A DNA stretch of 64,000 nt from Triatoma infestans. Its lineage: Eukaryota > Arthropoda > Insecta > Hemiptera > Reduviidae. The notes beneath the pieces were generated by a model that saw only the letters and a list, made by a program, of their open reading frames with translations, did not search any database and was not told the DNA's origin. The stretch lies in NCBI GenBank assembly GCA_011037195.1, contig JAAEAF010000221.1, positions 186,001-250,000 of the forward strand. Reading direction: 5' to 3'. Position numbers and translations under genes: made by a program. This document shows positions 11,251 through 22,467 of this stretch, in pieces. How positions within the stretch are numbered: the first letter of the stretch is position 1; each line of letters opens with the position of its first letter.

Positions 11251-12526
11251 CTGTCATGAACGTGACCACATGTTTGGAACTGGCTTCCTAATAAATCGAA
11301 AGTTTAAACAGAAAATTATTGATTTCAAACCCTATTCTCCATGAATGAGTAGAATAAGAGTTAGAGGTACCTTTTTTAATTACTCAATAATAAATACACA
11401 TGCACCAACGGACGATAAGTCAGAGGAAGAGAAGGATGAGTTCTATGTTCTATTGGAAAGCGCTTACTCTGAGTGCCCTAGACATGACATTAAAATTATA
11501 ATAGGCGACTTAAATGCCAAAGTTGGCAAAGAACTAGATTGTAACAGTGTAGGCAATCATAGCCTCCACACCGAGCACACTGATAATGGATTCAGGCTTT
11601 TAAACTTCGCAGTTAGCCACAGCCTAATAATAGGTGGAATATTCTTTGATCATAAGGATATTCACAAAGGGACATGGACCTCCCCGAATGGGGAGACGGT
11701 CAACCAAATAGATCACATCCTTATGGATGGACGACATAAATCAGATTTGCAAGATGTAAGGGTATATAGAAGTGCCAATATAGACAGCGACCATTTCCTA
11801 CTTGTAGCAAAACTGAGAGCCAGGATATCTAATAGTAAAAATGAGCGAGGTAAAAGAAATGTTAGATATGATACGGCAAAGTTTAAGAATGAAGAAGCAA
11901 AAGATAGATTTCAGGAGGCTACAGATGAAAAAACAAGGGAGTGGAGAGCTGCGGATATAGAAGCACGAGATATTGAAACTGTGTGGTGCAACTTGAAAAA
12001 TACCCTGGTGACCGTCTCCAAGGATGTACTTGGTGAAAAGCAAAATAATCAAAGAAGTGAGTGGTTTGATGATGATTGCCTAAGAGTTACCGAACTGAAA
12101 AATAAAGCCTATAACAGAATGCTGCAAAAGAAGCGTACCAGAGCGGTGCAGGAGGAGTATAGAAAAGCCAGAAGAACAGAAAAGAAAATACATAGACATA
12201 TAAAGAGAGAATTTATGATTGGGCAACTCAAAATGATTGAGGAATTCAAAAGTAAGCGATTAAGCAGAGATATGTATAAGCAGGTGAACAATCAGAGGCG
12301 AGAGTTCCAGCCAAGAACTAATGCATGTAGGAGTAAAGAAGGTGAACTCATTAATGATAGTGCCGGTGTACTGAGAAGGTGGACTGAACACTTTCAGGAG
12401 CTATTGGGCACTAGAACAGTGAACCCTATCGAAAACTTTGAGGTACCTGAGGAAAGAGAAGATACCATGGATGATAGAGAGGATCTTGTGCCTTCTTATG
12501 ATGAAGTATATGAAGCACTTGAATGA
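11251..12526 (+). pseudogene. LINE endonuclease C-terminal part and linker
   Basis: In the frame of 11345-12526 one sees the later endonuclease motifs: NTHAPTDDKSEEEKDEFY, IIGDLNAKVG (catalytic D and N), NGETVNQIDHILMDGR and NIDSDHFLLVAKL (the SDH active-site motif). A long basic linker leads to the RT. The same frame extends upstream to about 11240 but is split by a TGA at 11342-11344. It ends at a TGA at 12524-12526, while the homologous sequence carries on in frame. Both TGA codons could come from CGA by CpG decay; that is an inference. Confidence 0.87.
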
Positions 12527-14002
12527 TTAAAAAATAATAAGGCTGCGGGCTCAGATGGACTCCCTGGAGAATTATTCAAAAATGCTGGACCTGACTTTGT
12601 CAAGGAATTTGCTCACCTCATTGAAACCATATGGACAGAGGAAAGGATGCCTGAGGAATGGAACAATGGGATAGTCTGTCTGATTCACAAGAAAGGTGAT
12701 CCTCTATTATGTAAAAATTACAGGGGTATTTCTTTACTCTTTACAGCTTATAAAGTTTTATCTAATATAATATTTAATAGACTGTTACCGTACGCCGAGG
12801 AAAAGATAAAGGATTATCAATGTGGCTTTATGAAGGACAAGTCAACTACTGACCAGATATTCGTCCTACGGCAAATATTGGAAAAGACTATTGAATATGG
12901 CATAGTCACGTATCATCTTTTTGTAGATTTCCAGGCGGCATATGATTCAGTCAATAGGAAAATGCTGTACAATGCTATGAGGGAACTAGATATACCCCGT
13001 AAACTCATCAACATGACTGAAATAGCCATGTCCAACTCAAAGTGCCAAATAAGGATCCAGTCCAGTATATCGGAACCCTTACACACAATAAATGGCCTAA
13101 AGCAAGGAGACGCTCTGGCGTGCCTACTGTTTAATATAGCATTGGAAAAGGTGATAAGGCATTCCCAATTACAGACTAGTGGACATATCTTTAATAAACA
13201 AGTGCAACTGCTAGCCTATGCAGACGACATTGATATAATCTGTAGGTCCGAATCAGGCTTAAAAGCAGCCTTTCAAGCATTAGAAGCGTCCGCTAGGAAT
13301 ATGGGGCTGGTCATCAACGAAAGCAAGACAAAGTATATGGTGGTAGGTGCTGACACCCGATCGTCATTCCTCGAGATTCAAAATTATAAATTTGAAAAGG
13401 TGCAGGGCTTCGTATATCTGGGAACCTTTGTGGATGCGAGTAATAACATATCTAAAGAAAGTGAAAAAAGAATATTGGCAGCAAACAGAAGTTATTACGG
13501 GCTTTTAAAACATTTTAAATCAAAGGTTATCAATAAAGACACGAAAGTAACCCTCTATAAAACATTAATCAGGCCGGTCCTTACTTACGGTTCTGAATGC
13601 TGGGTCCTGAAAAAGGTAGATGAGCAGAAGCTATCCATTTTTGAGAGGAAAATTTTAAGAAGAATTTATGGACCAGTGAGACAAGGTAGTGTCTGGAGGA
13701 GATTGTATAATCGGGAGTTGTATGAAAAGTTCGGCGATACTCCTATTAATACTATTATACAAGTAAATAGGCTACGATGGGTGGGACATGTGCTACGTAT
13801 GGGTGATGATAGGGTTCCAAAGAAGATCATGAGTTTTAAGCCAATTGGAACAAGAAGGAAAGGAAGACCACGATCGAGATGGCTGGACCAAGTAGGTAAG
13901 GAGGCCGTAAGGCTGGGAGCAACAAGATGGTGGACAATGGCTGAGAATCGAGACCGATGGCGACAATTTCTTTTGGAGGCCAGGGCCCGGACCGGGCTGT
14001 AG
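12527..14002 (+). pseudogene. LINE reverse transcriptase and C-terminal domain
   Basis: Directly after the in-frame TGA comes NNKAAGSDGLPGEL, then LIHKKGD, NYRGISLL, FVDFQAAYDSVNR (motif A), GLKQGDALACLLFNIALE (motif B) and LLAYADDIDI (motif C, catalytic aspartates). The region after the thumb contains TYGSECWVLKK, then IYGPVRQ and NRLRWVGHVLRM, typical of the C-terminus of such LINE proteins. From the first ATG at 12647 the frame is open for 451 residues. It ends only 27 bp before the (TGTA)n tail is complete. Confidence 0.9.
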
Positions 14003-14072
14003 TGCCGGAGATGTATGTATGTATGTATGTAAAAAACTTGTTTGTGTACGACAATCATATTACGTAATCAAA

Positions 14073-14150
14073 AATATCTGGTGTGAAACACTTACATTCC
14101 TTTACTGCAGTTTACACAAATTTAATGACAAACTTTCTTCAAACCAATAA
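14073..14150 (-). repeat. Dispersed repeat 3' terminus, inverted fragment
   Basis: ATCTGGTGTGAAACACTTAC is the reverse complement of the family 3' end. Only about 70 bp are present before a + strand copy begins, so two copies sit back to back. Confidence 0.6.
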
Positions 14151-15135
14151 TTTTTACTTTCTCACACTCCTAGTAAGAGCAAGTATTGTAATCGTGATCA
14201 AATTTTCGATATCGAGGTTTCATCCAAAATACACGTTTTGAAGTCCCCTGAGTCCAAAAAAGTCGTTTTAGAAAATGGTCTGTGTGTGTCTGCATGTATG
14301 TGTAATAGCATAGCTCAAAAACGAAAAATCACAGAAAGTTCAAACTTGATATTCCGTTTAGGTATCGCCATGGGATTCGACAGTAAGTTGTCAAAATTCC
14401 TCAACCGGAAGTAACACTTTATTGAATGTTTTTTGCCTTCACTTTTTCTCGGAAATGACTCCGATTTTTTTAAACTTGGTACATCAATTACATATATTAA
14501 GAGCTACAATTTTTATTTGAAACATTTCTCTAGCAAGGGGTTATGTTTTATTATAAAGTGCTATATCAGTTTATTAAACTGTTCTATCATCTAAATAATA
14601 TTAAATAGAATATTAGTTTCACAAGTGTTTATAGGCTGTTTATGGATTGATTTGAAAATTATAAAGTTTTTTGAACCTTAAGTGCCAGCCTGAACGAAAT
14701 TATATTTAAATATAATTTCGTTCAGGCTGGCACTTAAGGTTCAAAAAATTTATAATTTTCAAATTAATTAGAATGTTACCAAAATTCCGAGTTTAAAGAA
14801 ACTCGATCGGTTGACCGAAAGTGTGTTTTTACTGAACAGTTTTTCATACTAAAAACACCGACGGATTTATTTAAATTTGGTATAATGACTGTGTACACAG
14901 AGATCCTATCACTTTAGTTTAAAATTTTTTCCTAGAAACTTTATTTTAAGAAGTTTAGGAGGAGAAGGGGGGGGGAGGTGGGAGGTTTCTTCAAAAAAGT
15001 CATTATATTAAATTTGGTTTTTCCATTGATATCAAACTGAAAACAAATAAGCAGTAAAAATTATAAGTTTGAAGAAAAGTTGCCTCTAACCAGCAGTAAG
15101 AGAAAGTGGTGTGAGTGTTTCACAATTTGTTTTTA
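14151..15135 (+). repeat. Dispersed repeat family, near-complete copy
   Basis: The copy starts in the TTTTACTTTCTCACACTCC / AGTAAGAGCAAGTATTGTAA terminal region and continues through AATTTTCGATATCGAGG, the TG-rich run, CTCAAAAACGAAAAATCACA and two internal modules. Module marks are CCGGAAGTAACACTTTATTG near 14404 and CCGAGTTTAAAGAAACTCGA near 14788. It ends in AGTAAGAGAAAGTGGTGTGA and TTTCACAATTTG. A palindrome at 14651-14763 interrupts it. No protein is encoded. Confidence 0.75.
14651..14763. repeat. 113-bp near-perfect palindrome
   Basis: The arms at about 14651-14706 and 14708-14763 are reverse complements with only a small asymmetry next to the run of six T or A. The centre is TATATTTAAATATA. 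There is essentially no loop. It sits inside a dispersed-repeat copy and could be a small foldback insertion or an inverted duplication. Confidence 0.85.
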
Positions 15136-15163
15136 TTTTCTTAAAACTACTAATTTTTACTTT

Positions 15164-15852
15164 CTCTTACTGCTAGTACTGCTCTTACTGCTAGTACTGC
15201 TAGTACTGCTACTACTGCTAGTACTGCTCTTACTGCTAGTACTGCTCTTACTGCTAGTACTGCTCTTACTGCTAGTACTGCTCTTACTGCTAGTAGTGCT
15301 CTTACTGCTAGTAGTGCTAGTACTGCTAGTACTGCTCTTACTGCTAGTACTGCTCTTACTGCTAGTACTGCTCTTACTGCTAGTACTGCTAGTACTGCTG
15401 GTACTGCTAGTACTGCTAGTACTGCTCTTACTGCTAGTAGTGCTCTTACTGCTAGTACTGCTAGTACTGCTAGTGCTGCTCTTACTGCTAATACTGCTAG
15501 TACTGCTCTTATTGCTAGTACTGCTCTTATTGCTAGTACTGCTCTTACTGCTAGTACTGCTCTTACTGCTAGTACTGCTCTTACTGCTAGTACTGCTCTT
15601 ACTGCTAGTACTGCTCTTACTGCTAGCATTGCTCTTACTGCTAGCATTGCTCTTACTGCTAGCACTGCTCTTACTGCTAGCACTGCTCTTACTGCTAGTA
15701 CTGCTAGTACTGCTAGTACTGCTCTTACTGCTAGTACTGCTCTTACTGCTAGTACTGCTCTTACTGCTCTTACTGCTAGTACTGCTCTTACTGCTAGTAC
15801 TGCTCTTACTGCTAGTACTGCTCTTACTGCTAGTACTGCTCTTACTGCTAGT
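15164..15852. repeat. Minisatellite of 9/18-bp units
   Basis: About 690 bp consist of CTGCTAGTA and CTGCTCTTA nonamers in varied order, mostly alternating as an 18-bp unit, with point variants (CTGCTAGTG, CTGCTAGCA, CTGCTAATA). Because the period is a multiple of three and the units lack stops in several frames, long low-complexity frames are open on both strands. These are not genes. The array sits exactly at the junction motif (TTTCTCTTACTGCTAGT) that forms the terminus of the dispersed repeat. Confidence 0.95.
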
Positions 15853-16890
15853 GAGAGTAAGCATTGTTACTTTTTACTAACTGTTTGCTTGTCTTCAATT
15901 TTATATCCATTGGAGAATCTGAACTAATAAAATGACTTTTTTGACAAAACCCTACATTCCCCGAACCCCCTAAAATTTCTTTAAATCAACTCTCCCGAAA
16001 AAATGTCCAAACAAAACTAATAGGTCTTGAAATTCATAGTCAGTGTAACAAATTCAATGGTGTCCGTAGGGTCTTTTTTTTAATAATATCGTAGAATACT
16101 GAAATAGCCTCAGGAAAAGGGCGACTACCGGTCAGCTGATTTCCTTCGAACTCAGAATTTTGATAACCTATTTAATTCTAATATTTTAGATAATAGAATT
16201 ATAGAATAATCCAAAATAGCACTTAGTGGAAAACATACCCGCCCTTCTCCCTATAACCGCCTGAAATGAAGTTTCTGGAGAAATGTTTCAAATTAAAGAA
16301 ATTTTTGGAGCTGTTTTCTAAAAAATCTCAGAAAACCGAAAAACTGTTCAGTGGAAACGCACTTCCGGTCAAACTCGTAATATATTTAATATTATTTTGG
16401 TGATAGAATTTTATAATAAACTGAAATAGCACTTTAGAGGAAAACCTAGGCCCACCCCTCCTCCAAAAATGCCCTTAAGGGAATTTTCCTGGAGAAATGT
16501 TTCAAATAAAAGTTGTAGATCTTTGTATCTTTAGTTGATATATGTAGTTACGAAAATCGTTGGAGCCATTTTCGAGAAAATCGCAGAAAGTGAAAAAAAA
16601 AATTCAGTAAAGTGGTACTTCCGGCTGAGGAATTTTGATAGATAACTTTCTATTGGATCCCATGGTGATACTTAAACATATCACCTTACAAATTAGTATT
16701 AACTTTGAACTTGCTGCAATTTTGCGTTTTCGAGCTATGCTGTTCTCACACATGCGAAAACCATTTTCTAAAAACTACTTTTTTGGACTTACGGATTCTC
16801 AAAACCTGTATTTCCGGTGAAACTCGATATCAAAAATTTGGCACGATTGCAATACTTTCTCTAACTAGAAATAAGAGAAAGTAAAAATAA
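15853..16890 (-). repeat. Dispersed repeat family copy, inverted
   Basis: Reading the minus strand from 16890 gives AGAGAAAGTATTGCAATCGT, the CTCAAAAACG-type region and several internal modules separated by about 250 bp (for example CACTTCCGG near 16370 and 16615, read on +). It ends at the minisatellite. It faces the + strand copy at 14151-15135, so the pair forms a large imperfect inverted repeat around the minisatellite. Confidence 0.7.
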
Positions 16891-17151
16891 CTAACAAATA
16901 AAGGAATAAGCCACCAGAAACAAGGCAGGCGGGACCATAACCAAGTGGGAGCTACTTCTTGAGCGTTGTGGTTGAATAATATTGGGAAACCTGGCGCTAC
17001 AAACAAACAACACTTTATTTCTAAAAGTGGGTTGCACAACTATATTGCGATGCAAACACAAATTGCGAGTTGATCGGAAGACGATTCTTTGGATCAGTCA
17101 TCGAAGTACATCACATTAACATATAATAAAATAAAAATTCTATTTAAACTG

Positions 17152-17950
17152 TCAAGCTGGACAGCATAGGTTCAAAAAATTAACTTCAAATGCAACAAAT
17201 GAATTATTAGGTATAATAATTCTAGCCAAAGGCCACCGTCCATGGATATGAGAGTTTAAAATCCATAGAGAATCCACTAGTATAGATTCTGCTAGAGTAG
17301 TCAGATGTGATGGGTCTATTCCAACCTCATCAAAAAAACTTACGGGTAAGAGTTGGAATCGTACATCTTGCTCCAAATCAAAGACCGCATATATGAAATT
17401 CCCTTTCACTGTATTCCTCGAGAAACTTTGCTTTATAGAAACCAATACATTTTTTATAAATATTTTCTTTCTCCCGGTGTACTTTATCAGTCTGCTCCAT
17501 ATCATTATTTCATATCGAATAGTGGGATCTAAGATCCAGGCTACTTTATTATTCATGTGAATGACAGTGATGTCGGCATACCTTGTGGAGTCCTCTTCAT
17601 CCGTAGCGTAAACCTCCTCTGGACACTTGTAGCCCTTTTCTGACATTAGCTCCATTATCCTGTGCTTAATGCTGTAATGGCGGCGCGTAACAAGAGCATA
17701 TTGTTAGGGCAAGTACCCATTACATGAGCTGCTGATTCGTTCTCCCTGCCGCATTTCGGCAGAGGGGCCTGATATCTCCTGTAACTTGGCCTCCAACTCC
17801 AGGTACACCACGCGTACAGTGGAGCATAATTAATATTAAATTTAAGGGCAGTGGTCCATTCAGAACCAGACAGAAGTGCTTTGTCACAGAGAAATTTATT
17901 GGCCTTAAGAGTATCTTCAAAATGGTGAATACCAATCCCTTGCCATTTAC
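17152..17950 (-). pseudogene. C-terminal end of an R2-like LINE protein
   Basis: Reading the minus strand from about 17950 gives, with frame changes, a segment (SEWTTALKFNINYAPLYA) and then a zinc-finger-like stretch LPKCGRENESAAHVMGTCPN. The frame 17655-17152 has EEVYATDEEDSTRYADITVI and VAWILDPTIRYE. A CCHC finger followed by an acidic nuclease-like domain with an ADI...DPT pattern is typical of LINEs with a restriction-like endonuclease at the C-terminus (R2/R4 type). The RT itself is missing. It is 5'-truncated and broken, and the assignment rests on motif memory, so it is tentative at clade level. Confidence 0.6.
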
Positions 17951-17984
17951 TTTTATTCCATTACACTTTTCTAACACCTACATA

Positions 17985-18065
17985 TAATATTAATAAGAAT
18001 TAAATGTGTTTCCAAAGTTCCGAGTTAAAGAATATCGGTTCACCGAAGCACGCCCTTTTGTTTTT
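17985..18065 (+). repeat. Dispersed repeat module fragment
   Basis: The stretch TTAATAAGAATTAAATGTG followed by TTCCGAGTTAAAGAATATCGG matches the join between internal modules of the dispersed family. Only one module edge is left. Confidence 0.5.
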
Positions 18066-18084
18066 GATTTTTTTTTAAGTGGAA

Positions 18085-18232
18085 AGTTCACTGTGCCTAA
18101 AAGATCTATTGTACCTCCCGGAGGCTTAATCAGTACACTTCCGGCCTCCGAATAATGTTCTCTCGTTGCAGACAACTCTGCCTGTCACGGACAGCAAGCT
18201 GGGAAGAAGAAAATCTAAGGATAGCACTGCTG
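18085..18232 (-). mobile_element. Partial tRNA-derived SINE body, minus strand
   Basis: On the minus strand the family body is recognisable (CTTAGATTTTCTTCTTCCC, then a CTGTCCGTGACAGGCA-like part and GGAGGCCGGAAGTG), but the tRNA-like head is lost at the 18232 side. The copy is more diverged than those at 8816 and 52998. Confidence 0.6.
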
Positions 18233-18239
18233 AAGAACA

Positions 18240-19789
18240 TTTGTCAATTATAACGATGTAATTCTAGTAAGAGGAAATCATTGGAGGGTTTCACCACAGC
18301 ATTATGTTTTCATTTCAAAACAAAATGTATAGTTAAATATTGTTTCACAGTAATTTAAAAATAAACTTAATCTTTACAAATAAAATAAGACCGAAATAGC
18401 AATATGCGGTGAAGTGTAATCTAGTAAACCAACCAATAACCTGCGCAGCCCTTCACTAATCGATAATCTATTGTGCATACTGTGTATAATTTATATAAAC
18501 ATGGGCATACAGATATGTAGGCGGCAAATCAAATAATATATTGCGGCCCCCTTCTGCTGTACAAACTGATTTCCTATTCTATTATGTTATTTATTTTTAT
18601 TTTCGTTCCTTTTCAAATGTCATGTTTGATTTATTGGACTCTTTTTAAAACTTTCTCTTAAAATATATATATATTTTTTTTGCTGGACCCCAATGTTGAA
18701 TGGGGGGGGGGAAGTATTCCTTTAAATAAATCTGTAACACTTCTCAAGACTCGTCTTTTTTGGCCTCGTGACCTCCTACATGAAAGAAAAAATTTAATAA
18801 AAACTGAATGAAGAAAAAACAATTGTCGGATTTTTCAGAAAATTACATGGCTTTCTCATATATTTGTATTTTGTTGACCATGTGTGCTTACTTTTATAAA
18901 GTACTGTTCCCAATAAATAAATCAATGGAGACACACGTAAAAAATGAAAGCTGGATATTCTGTTGTAATTTGTTTCCTTCTCGGAAGTAAGAGGCGTTTC
19001 AAATTTTCAATATTGACTTTTCGCTGGAAATAAATATGTTGAGAATGTAGAGGGGCGATGGGAGGTACAGTGCAGTGAAATCTGATATGCCCGCGCCCCA
19101 CTAATGGTGCCAGGACGAGGACCACTCTGAATAAAATCCAAATTAATATCTGTAAGAAATCTCAGAGATAAGTGAAGGAAGATATACGTAATGGATGTGA
19201 AAAGGAGAGAATAGAAAGGGAGAGTATGAAATAAACTTGTTGATGTGCACAACAGTGATATAATAATAGAAACACAAACTGCAAGGACTTTACACACTTA
19301 CTAAATGTTAGAGAATAAAGGTAGCGAGAGAATAATTAAGAGAGAGGCAGCCTGGCTGTGAATTAGAAAGTAGAATGATTTTCTCTGACTGGAGTCGAAG
19401 ACTGCATTCTAACTGTCCTCTGTAGCTTTATACATATGAATTCTCCCTCACTTTTTTGGCCTTGGTAGCGAGTAACTAGGTTTTTCGGATAATCACAAAC
19501 CTTATTGATTCGGATCCCATTACAGTATATCGTGCTGAAACTGTGCAAGTGTTTCATAGGCTTCCAAACCTTTTCCGTTCGCCTTTTCGGGATCGTAGCG
19601 CCGTTGTGTGAGATGTCTAAGAGTCACCACATCTCCTAGATAGTGCTGCATCTCCACAGCTACTTCAAGTGTCTATCTGAGTCTATAATGTCCCTTGTGA
19701 AACCGGTCAGCATGCGAAGCCTATATTTTATTCAAACTGATGATGCAGGCTGCAGATCTTTTCTAGTCATAGCCGCAAGTCATGTTTTG
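18240..19789. other. Unassigned region
   Basis: No gene is supported. Minus-strand sequence between about 19363 and 19790 has a coding-like texture over several broken frames and may be an old retroelement, but I could not match it to a family. Short AT-rich homopolymers are common. Confidence 0.35.
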
Positions 19790-20345
19790 AGGTTCCTTGA
19801 GTTTTAGTGATATTCTCTCTTCCACTGTGTGTGCGTGTGTATATGTATGTATGTAAGTGAGAGGAGAGACAGAGACTGAAATATTTTGGAAACGAATAAT
19901 TGAGAATGCTCAATTAGAGGTGCCATCATCGAATCTATACGAAATTTTCTGTTAGAATTCGTCAACCGGGAAAATGCGACTTTACTGAAAGTTTCATTTT
20001 GCCTGAATGCCCACCATTTTAAATACAAATTTATTTCAGGAAAATTGTTTTATAGTGGAGAGCGGGGGGGGAAGCTGTGTAACGTTAAAAACAATTGCAA
20101 AATTCAATAATTGCGATTGCAGAACTAAAGTGCCACTTCGGTTCAATGTGCCATAACAATGAAATTATACAATATTAAGTAACATTATATGCTTTATAAC
20201 AATTAAATTTGACTAAAATCGGTTAATTGAAAGTTTGAGCGTGGGGAGAGGGTATCAGTTTTAAGTATACTATTCGTTTATCTAGTTCCCTCTCCCGAAT
20301 GAAAAATGGAATTCTGTTTTTATCCTGACATTTATCAATGACAAT
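19790..20345 (+). repeat. Dispersed repeat family copy, diverged
   Basis: The landmarks are a TG-rich run (19825-19858), an AATTCGTCAACCGGGAAAATG module start near 19955, CATTTTAAATACAAATTTATT, a G-rich run near 20065 followed by GTAACGTTAAAAAC, and a second G-rich run near 20240. The copy is strongly diverged. Confidence 0.45.
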
Positions 20346-21286
20346 ATCTCCTGCTATAACTGTTTGGGCGGAGAGTTGAAACAGAACTTTCCATGTACGT
20401 ATTACATGAGAAGAATTAACAATAATCGGAACTGTAGGAAAAAAAAAGGAAATAAGGTTAATATTGTTGAGAGGAACATCCTGTGTGTTTACTCAAGTTT
20501 GAGGCTCCAGTCATCTGAAAATATCCATTACGTGACAGCTAATCAGGAATTTCCGTCACTTTCCTAAATTAATATGCTGCACTCACACATTTCTGTGTTT
20601 CCTATTTTTATTATTCTCTTTTATCCTGTTCTTTGAAGAGCCTTTTCTTAATAGGAAACAGTTTTGAATTAAAACTCTTTAATTATTTGTGCTGTTCATT
20701 AATAAAGCAATAAAATGTGTAAAATCATGTCAACAGTATTTTTCCAAGATAAACAAAAACACAACTGGTATGAAACGTTCACACTACTGTCTCTTGCTGC
20801 TGTTAAAACAATAATTTATATATATAGATGTCAAATATTCTTTAAATCTAACATTTCACTCATTTAATATAAATATAGAGGCCGACCTACCAACCCAGGA
20901 GGCAGGTAGACAAGTGGCGACACGGTGCCCAAAAGAGCGCTCCTCCAATAACATTAACCTACTCCTTATAACATTTTGAATTCAACGCCAGCTGAATGTT
21001 TAGGAATGAATTGTTTAGGAAAGATATATCAAATAAAAGTGATTGATTCATATTTGGATAGTTAGCATTCCAAGTTTAAAGGAATGTCTAACTTATAAAT
21101 CTTATCACTTGTATACATATGTGATTACTGTTTCTGGTCCAGATTTAACACTGTCATACGTGCTGCGTGCAGCAATGAAGCCACACTGAGCTACCTGGTC
21201 CTAAAACAAGTTTAAATCCACCACTTAAATATTAGTTTAATACGTCTAATTCAAATTTCAAGAAAATTTTGTCAATTTAATTTTTT
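20346..21286. other. Mostly unassigned; edges of dispersed repeats
   Basis: A reversed end of the dispersed family is visible near 20770-20810 (TGAAACGTTCACACTACTGT, then CTTGCTGCTG). No gene is supported. Confidence 0.35.
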
Positions 21287-21510
21287 TTTTTTTTTACTAC
21301 GCCATTGCTGCCACTTTGCGTCTTGCAGTCCAGTAAACTTGCGCCTTCCATTCTGGGATATCTGCTTCGGCACTTCCGAGAGCTGTGCATCTGAAGATAT
21401 GCTCTGCATTCATTTCTTTTTCTATACTGCAGAGCGGGCAATATAGATCGACTACTCCTATACGATGGAGGTGGTAGGGCAGATAATCATGCCATTCAGG
21501 GGCCAAAACA
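21287..21510 (-). mobile_element. LINE 3'-end fragment with poly-A
   Basis: The minus strand encodes EWHDYLPYHLHRIGVVDLYC followed by PLCSIEKEMNAEHIFRCTAL, a CX2C...HX4C-type cysteine-histidine segment found at the C-terminus of RNase H-bearing LINE proteins. It ends YWTARRKVAAMA. A stop and an A-tail follow at about 21283-21297. It is 5'-truncated to about 210 bp and lies inside the 3' part of a dispersed-repeat copy that resumes at about 21520. Confidence 0.75.
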
Positions 21511-21519
21511 GGCCCTAAT

Positions 21520-21595
21520 TTGAAATTATGATAGTTCAGATAGTTGCATGAAGAGAAATTTGTGTATATGTTTCACATCAGAATTTTCATTTTTT
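21520..21595 (+). repeat. Dispersed repeat 3' end
   Basis: TTTGAAATTATGATAGTTCA and AGAGAAATTTGTGTATATG with TTTCACATCAGAATTTT are a diverged version of the family terminus. The copy is interrupted upstream by the LINE tail at 21287-21510. Confidence 0.55.
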
Positions 21596-22050
21596 TAAAA
21601 TAAGTTATATAATTTTGTTATATAGCGTGTTTTGTTTTAGTTTTGATTTCTATCTTATCAACAAGTCGTCGTTGACTTTCATTTATTTTAAATAAACAGC
21701 TGTTTCTTGTTTCGTACAAATAACTGTTGTTCTTTGTGTATATAAAAAAGTAAACCTGCAGCATTAACTTTAGTGAAGCACTACCAGACACAGCATTATC
21801 ATCTTTTGACATTTGTGAAATTCTACAGTGTCAACACAGCGTTGCCAGATTATTATTTTACCAAATCGGGATTTTTACAATATAATTTGAAAAAATTCGG
21901 GATTAAGGTGCAAAAAGCGGGACAACCTAATAAAATGTACAGAGCAAAATATTTCTTAATGTTTATTAATCAAAATACAAATTGGCAATTACTAAACAAT
22001 ATAATATTTTTCAGAAACTTACTTATTTGTATTTGGCTGAAGATTTTACT

Positions 22051-22467
22051 TTAGAAAGAATTTCTTTCTAGTTTTTTATATAGTGATAAAATTGAGAACA
22101 TGAGTATTGCAAGTTGAACTGAACAAGTAATTCCGATTTTTATCTGCTCAATGGGACATCTGTTTCTTGCTTCTGACCATTTTACATTCATCTGAGAAAA
22201 TACTCGTTCGGGATAGCAAATAGATGTCGGTATGCTCATTATAAATGAACTTAATTTGTACATATTTTTAGTATCTTTTTCTGAGAATAACTTAAATAAC
22301 TGATGCCATTTTTGTCCAGTTGAGTCTTCCGAATTTTTCACAATCACGTCAATAGATGGTCTTATCAAATTAAATTCTTCATATATATGGTCCATATCTA
22401 TTTCATTAGTCAAATTCAATATAGACACAGCAGTCTCTATATCTTCAAAACGTATTTCGTTCTTCAT
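22051..22467 (-). pseudogene. hAT transposase C-terminal (dimerisation) part
   Basis: The 138-residue frame includes YKLSSFIMSIPTSICYPERV followed by FSQMNVKWSEARNRCPIEQI. This pattern (short helix, S-I-P, ERVFS, then a charged N-R) is the C-terminal dimerisation motif of hAT transposases. It lies near the left inverted repeat, as expected for the end of a minus-strand gene. The catalytic acidic residues upstream could not be placed with confidence. Confidence 0.75.

Larger units (their letters stand above)
10544..14044 (+). mobile_element. RTE-like non-LTR retrotransposon with 15-bp TSD
   Basis: The element (about 10559-14029, 3.47 kb) is bounded by perfect 15-bp direct repeats TAAAAAACTTGTTTG at 10544-10558 and 14030-14044. 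It has a GC-richer 5' region of about 480 bp, an apurinic-type endonuclease, a reverse transcriptase with a C-terminal zinc-like segment, almost no 3' UTR, and a (TGTA)n tail at 14012-14029. The single EN-RT frame, the length near 3.4 kb and the microsatellite tail fit the RTE group; this is inferred from architecture. The coding region has a frameshift near 11230 and stops at 11342 and 12524, so this copy is inactive. Confidence 0.9.

Noticed and set aside
13666..14058. Minus-strand ORFs over the 3' end of the RTE-like LINE
   Set aside because: They are shadows of the RT frame and the TGTA tail.
15080..15880. Long Leu/Val-rich ORF and its antisense ORFs
   Set aside because: All come from an 18-bp minisatellite without stops; composition and overlap on both strands argue against coding.
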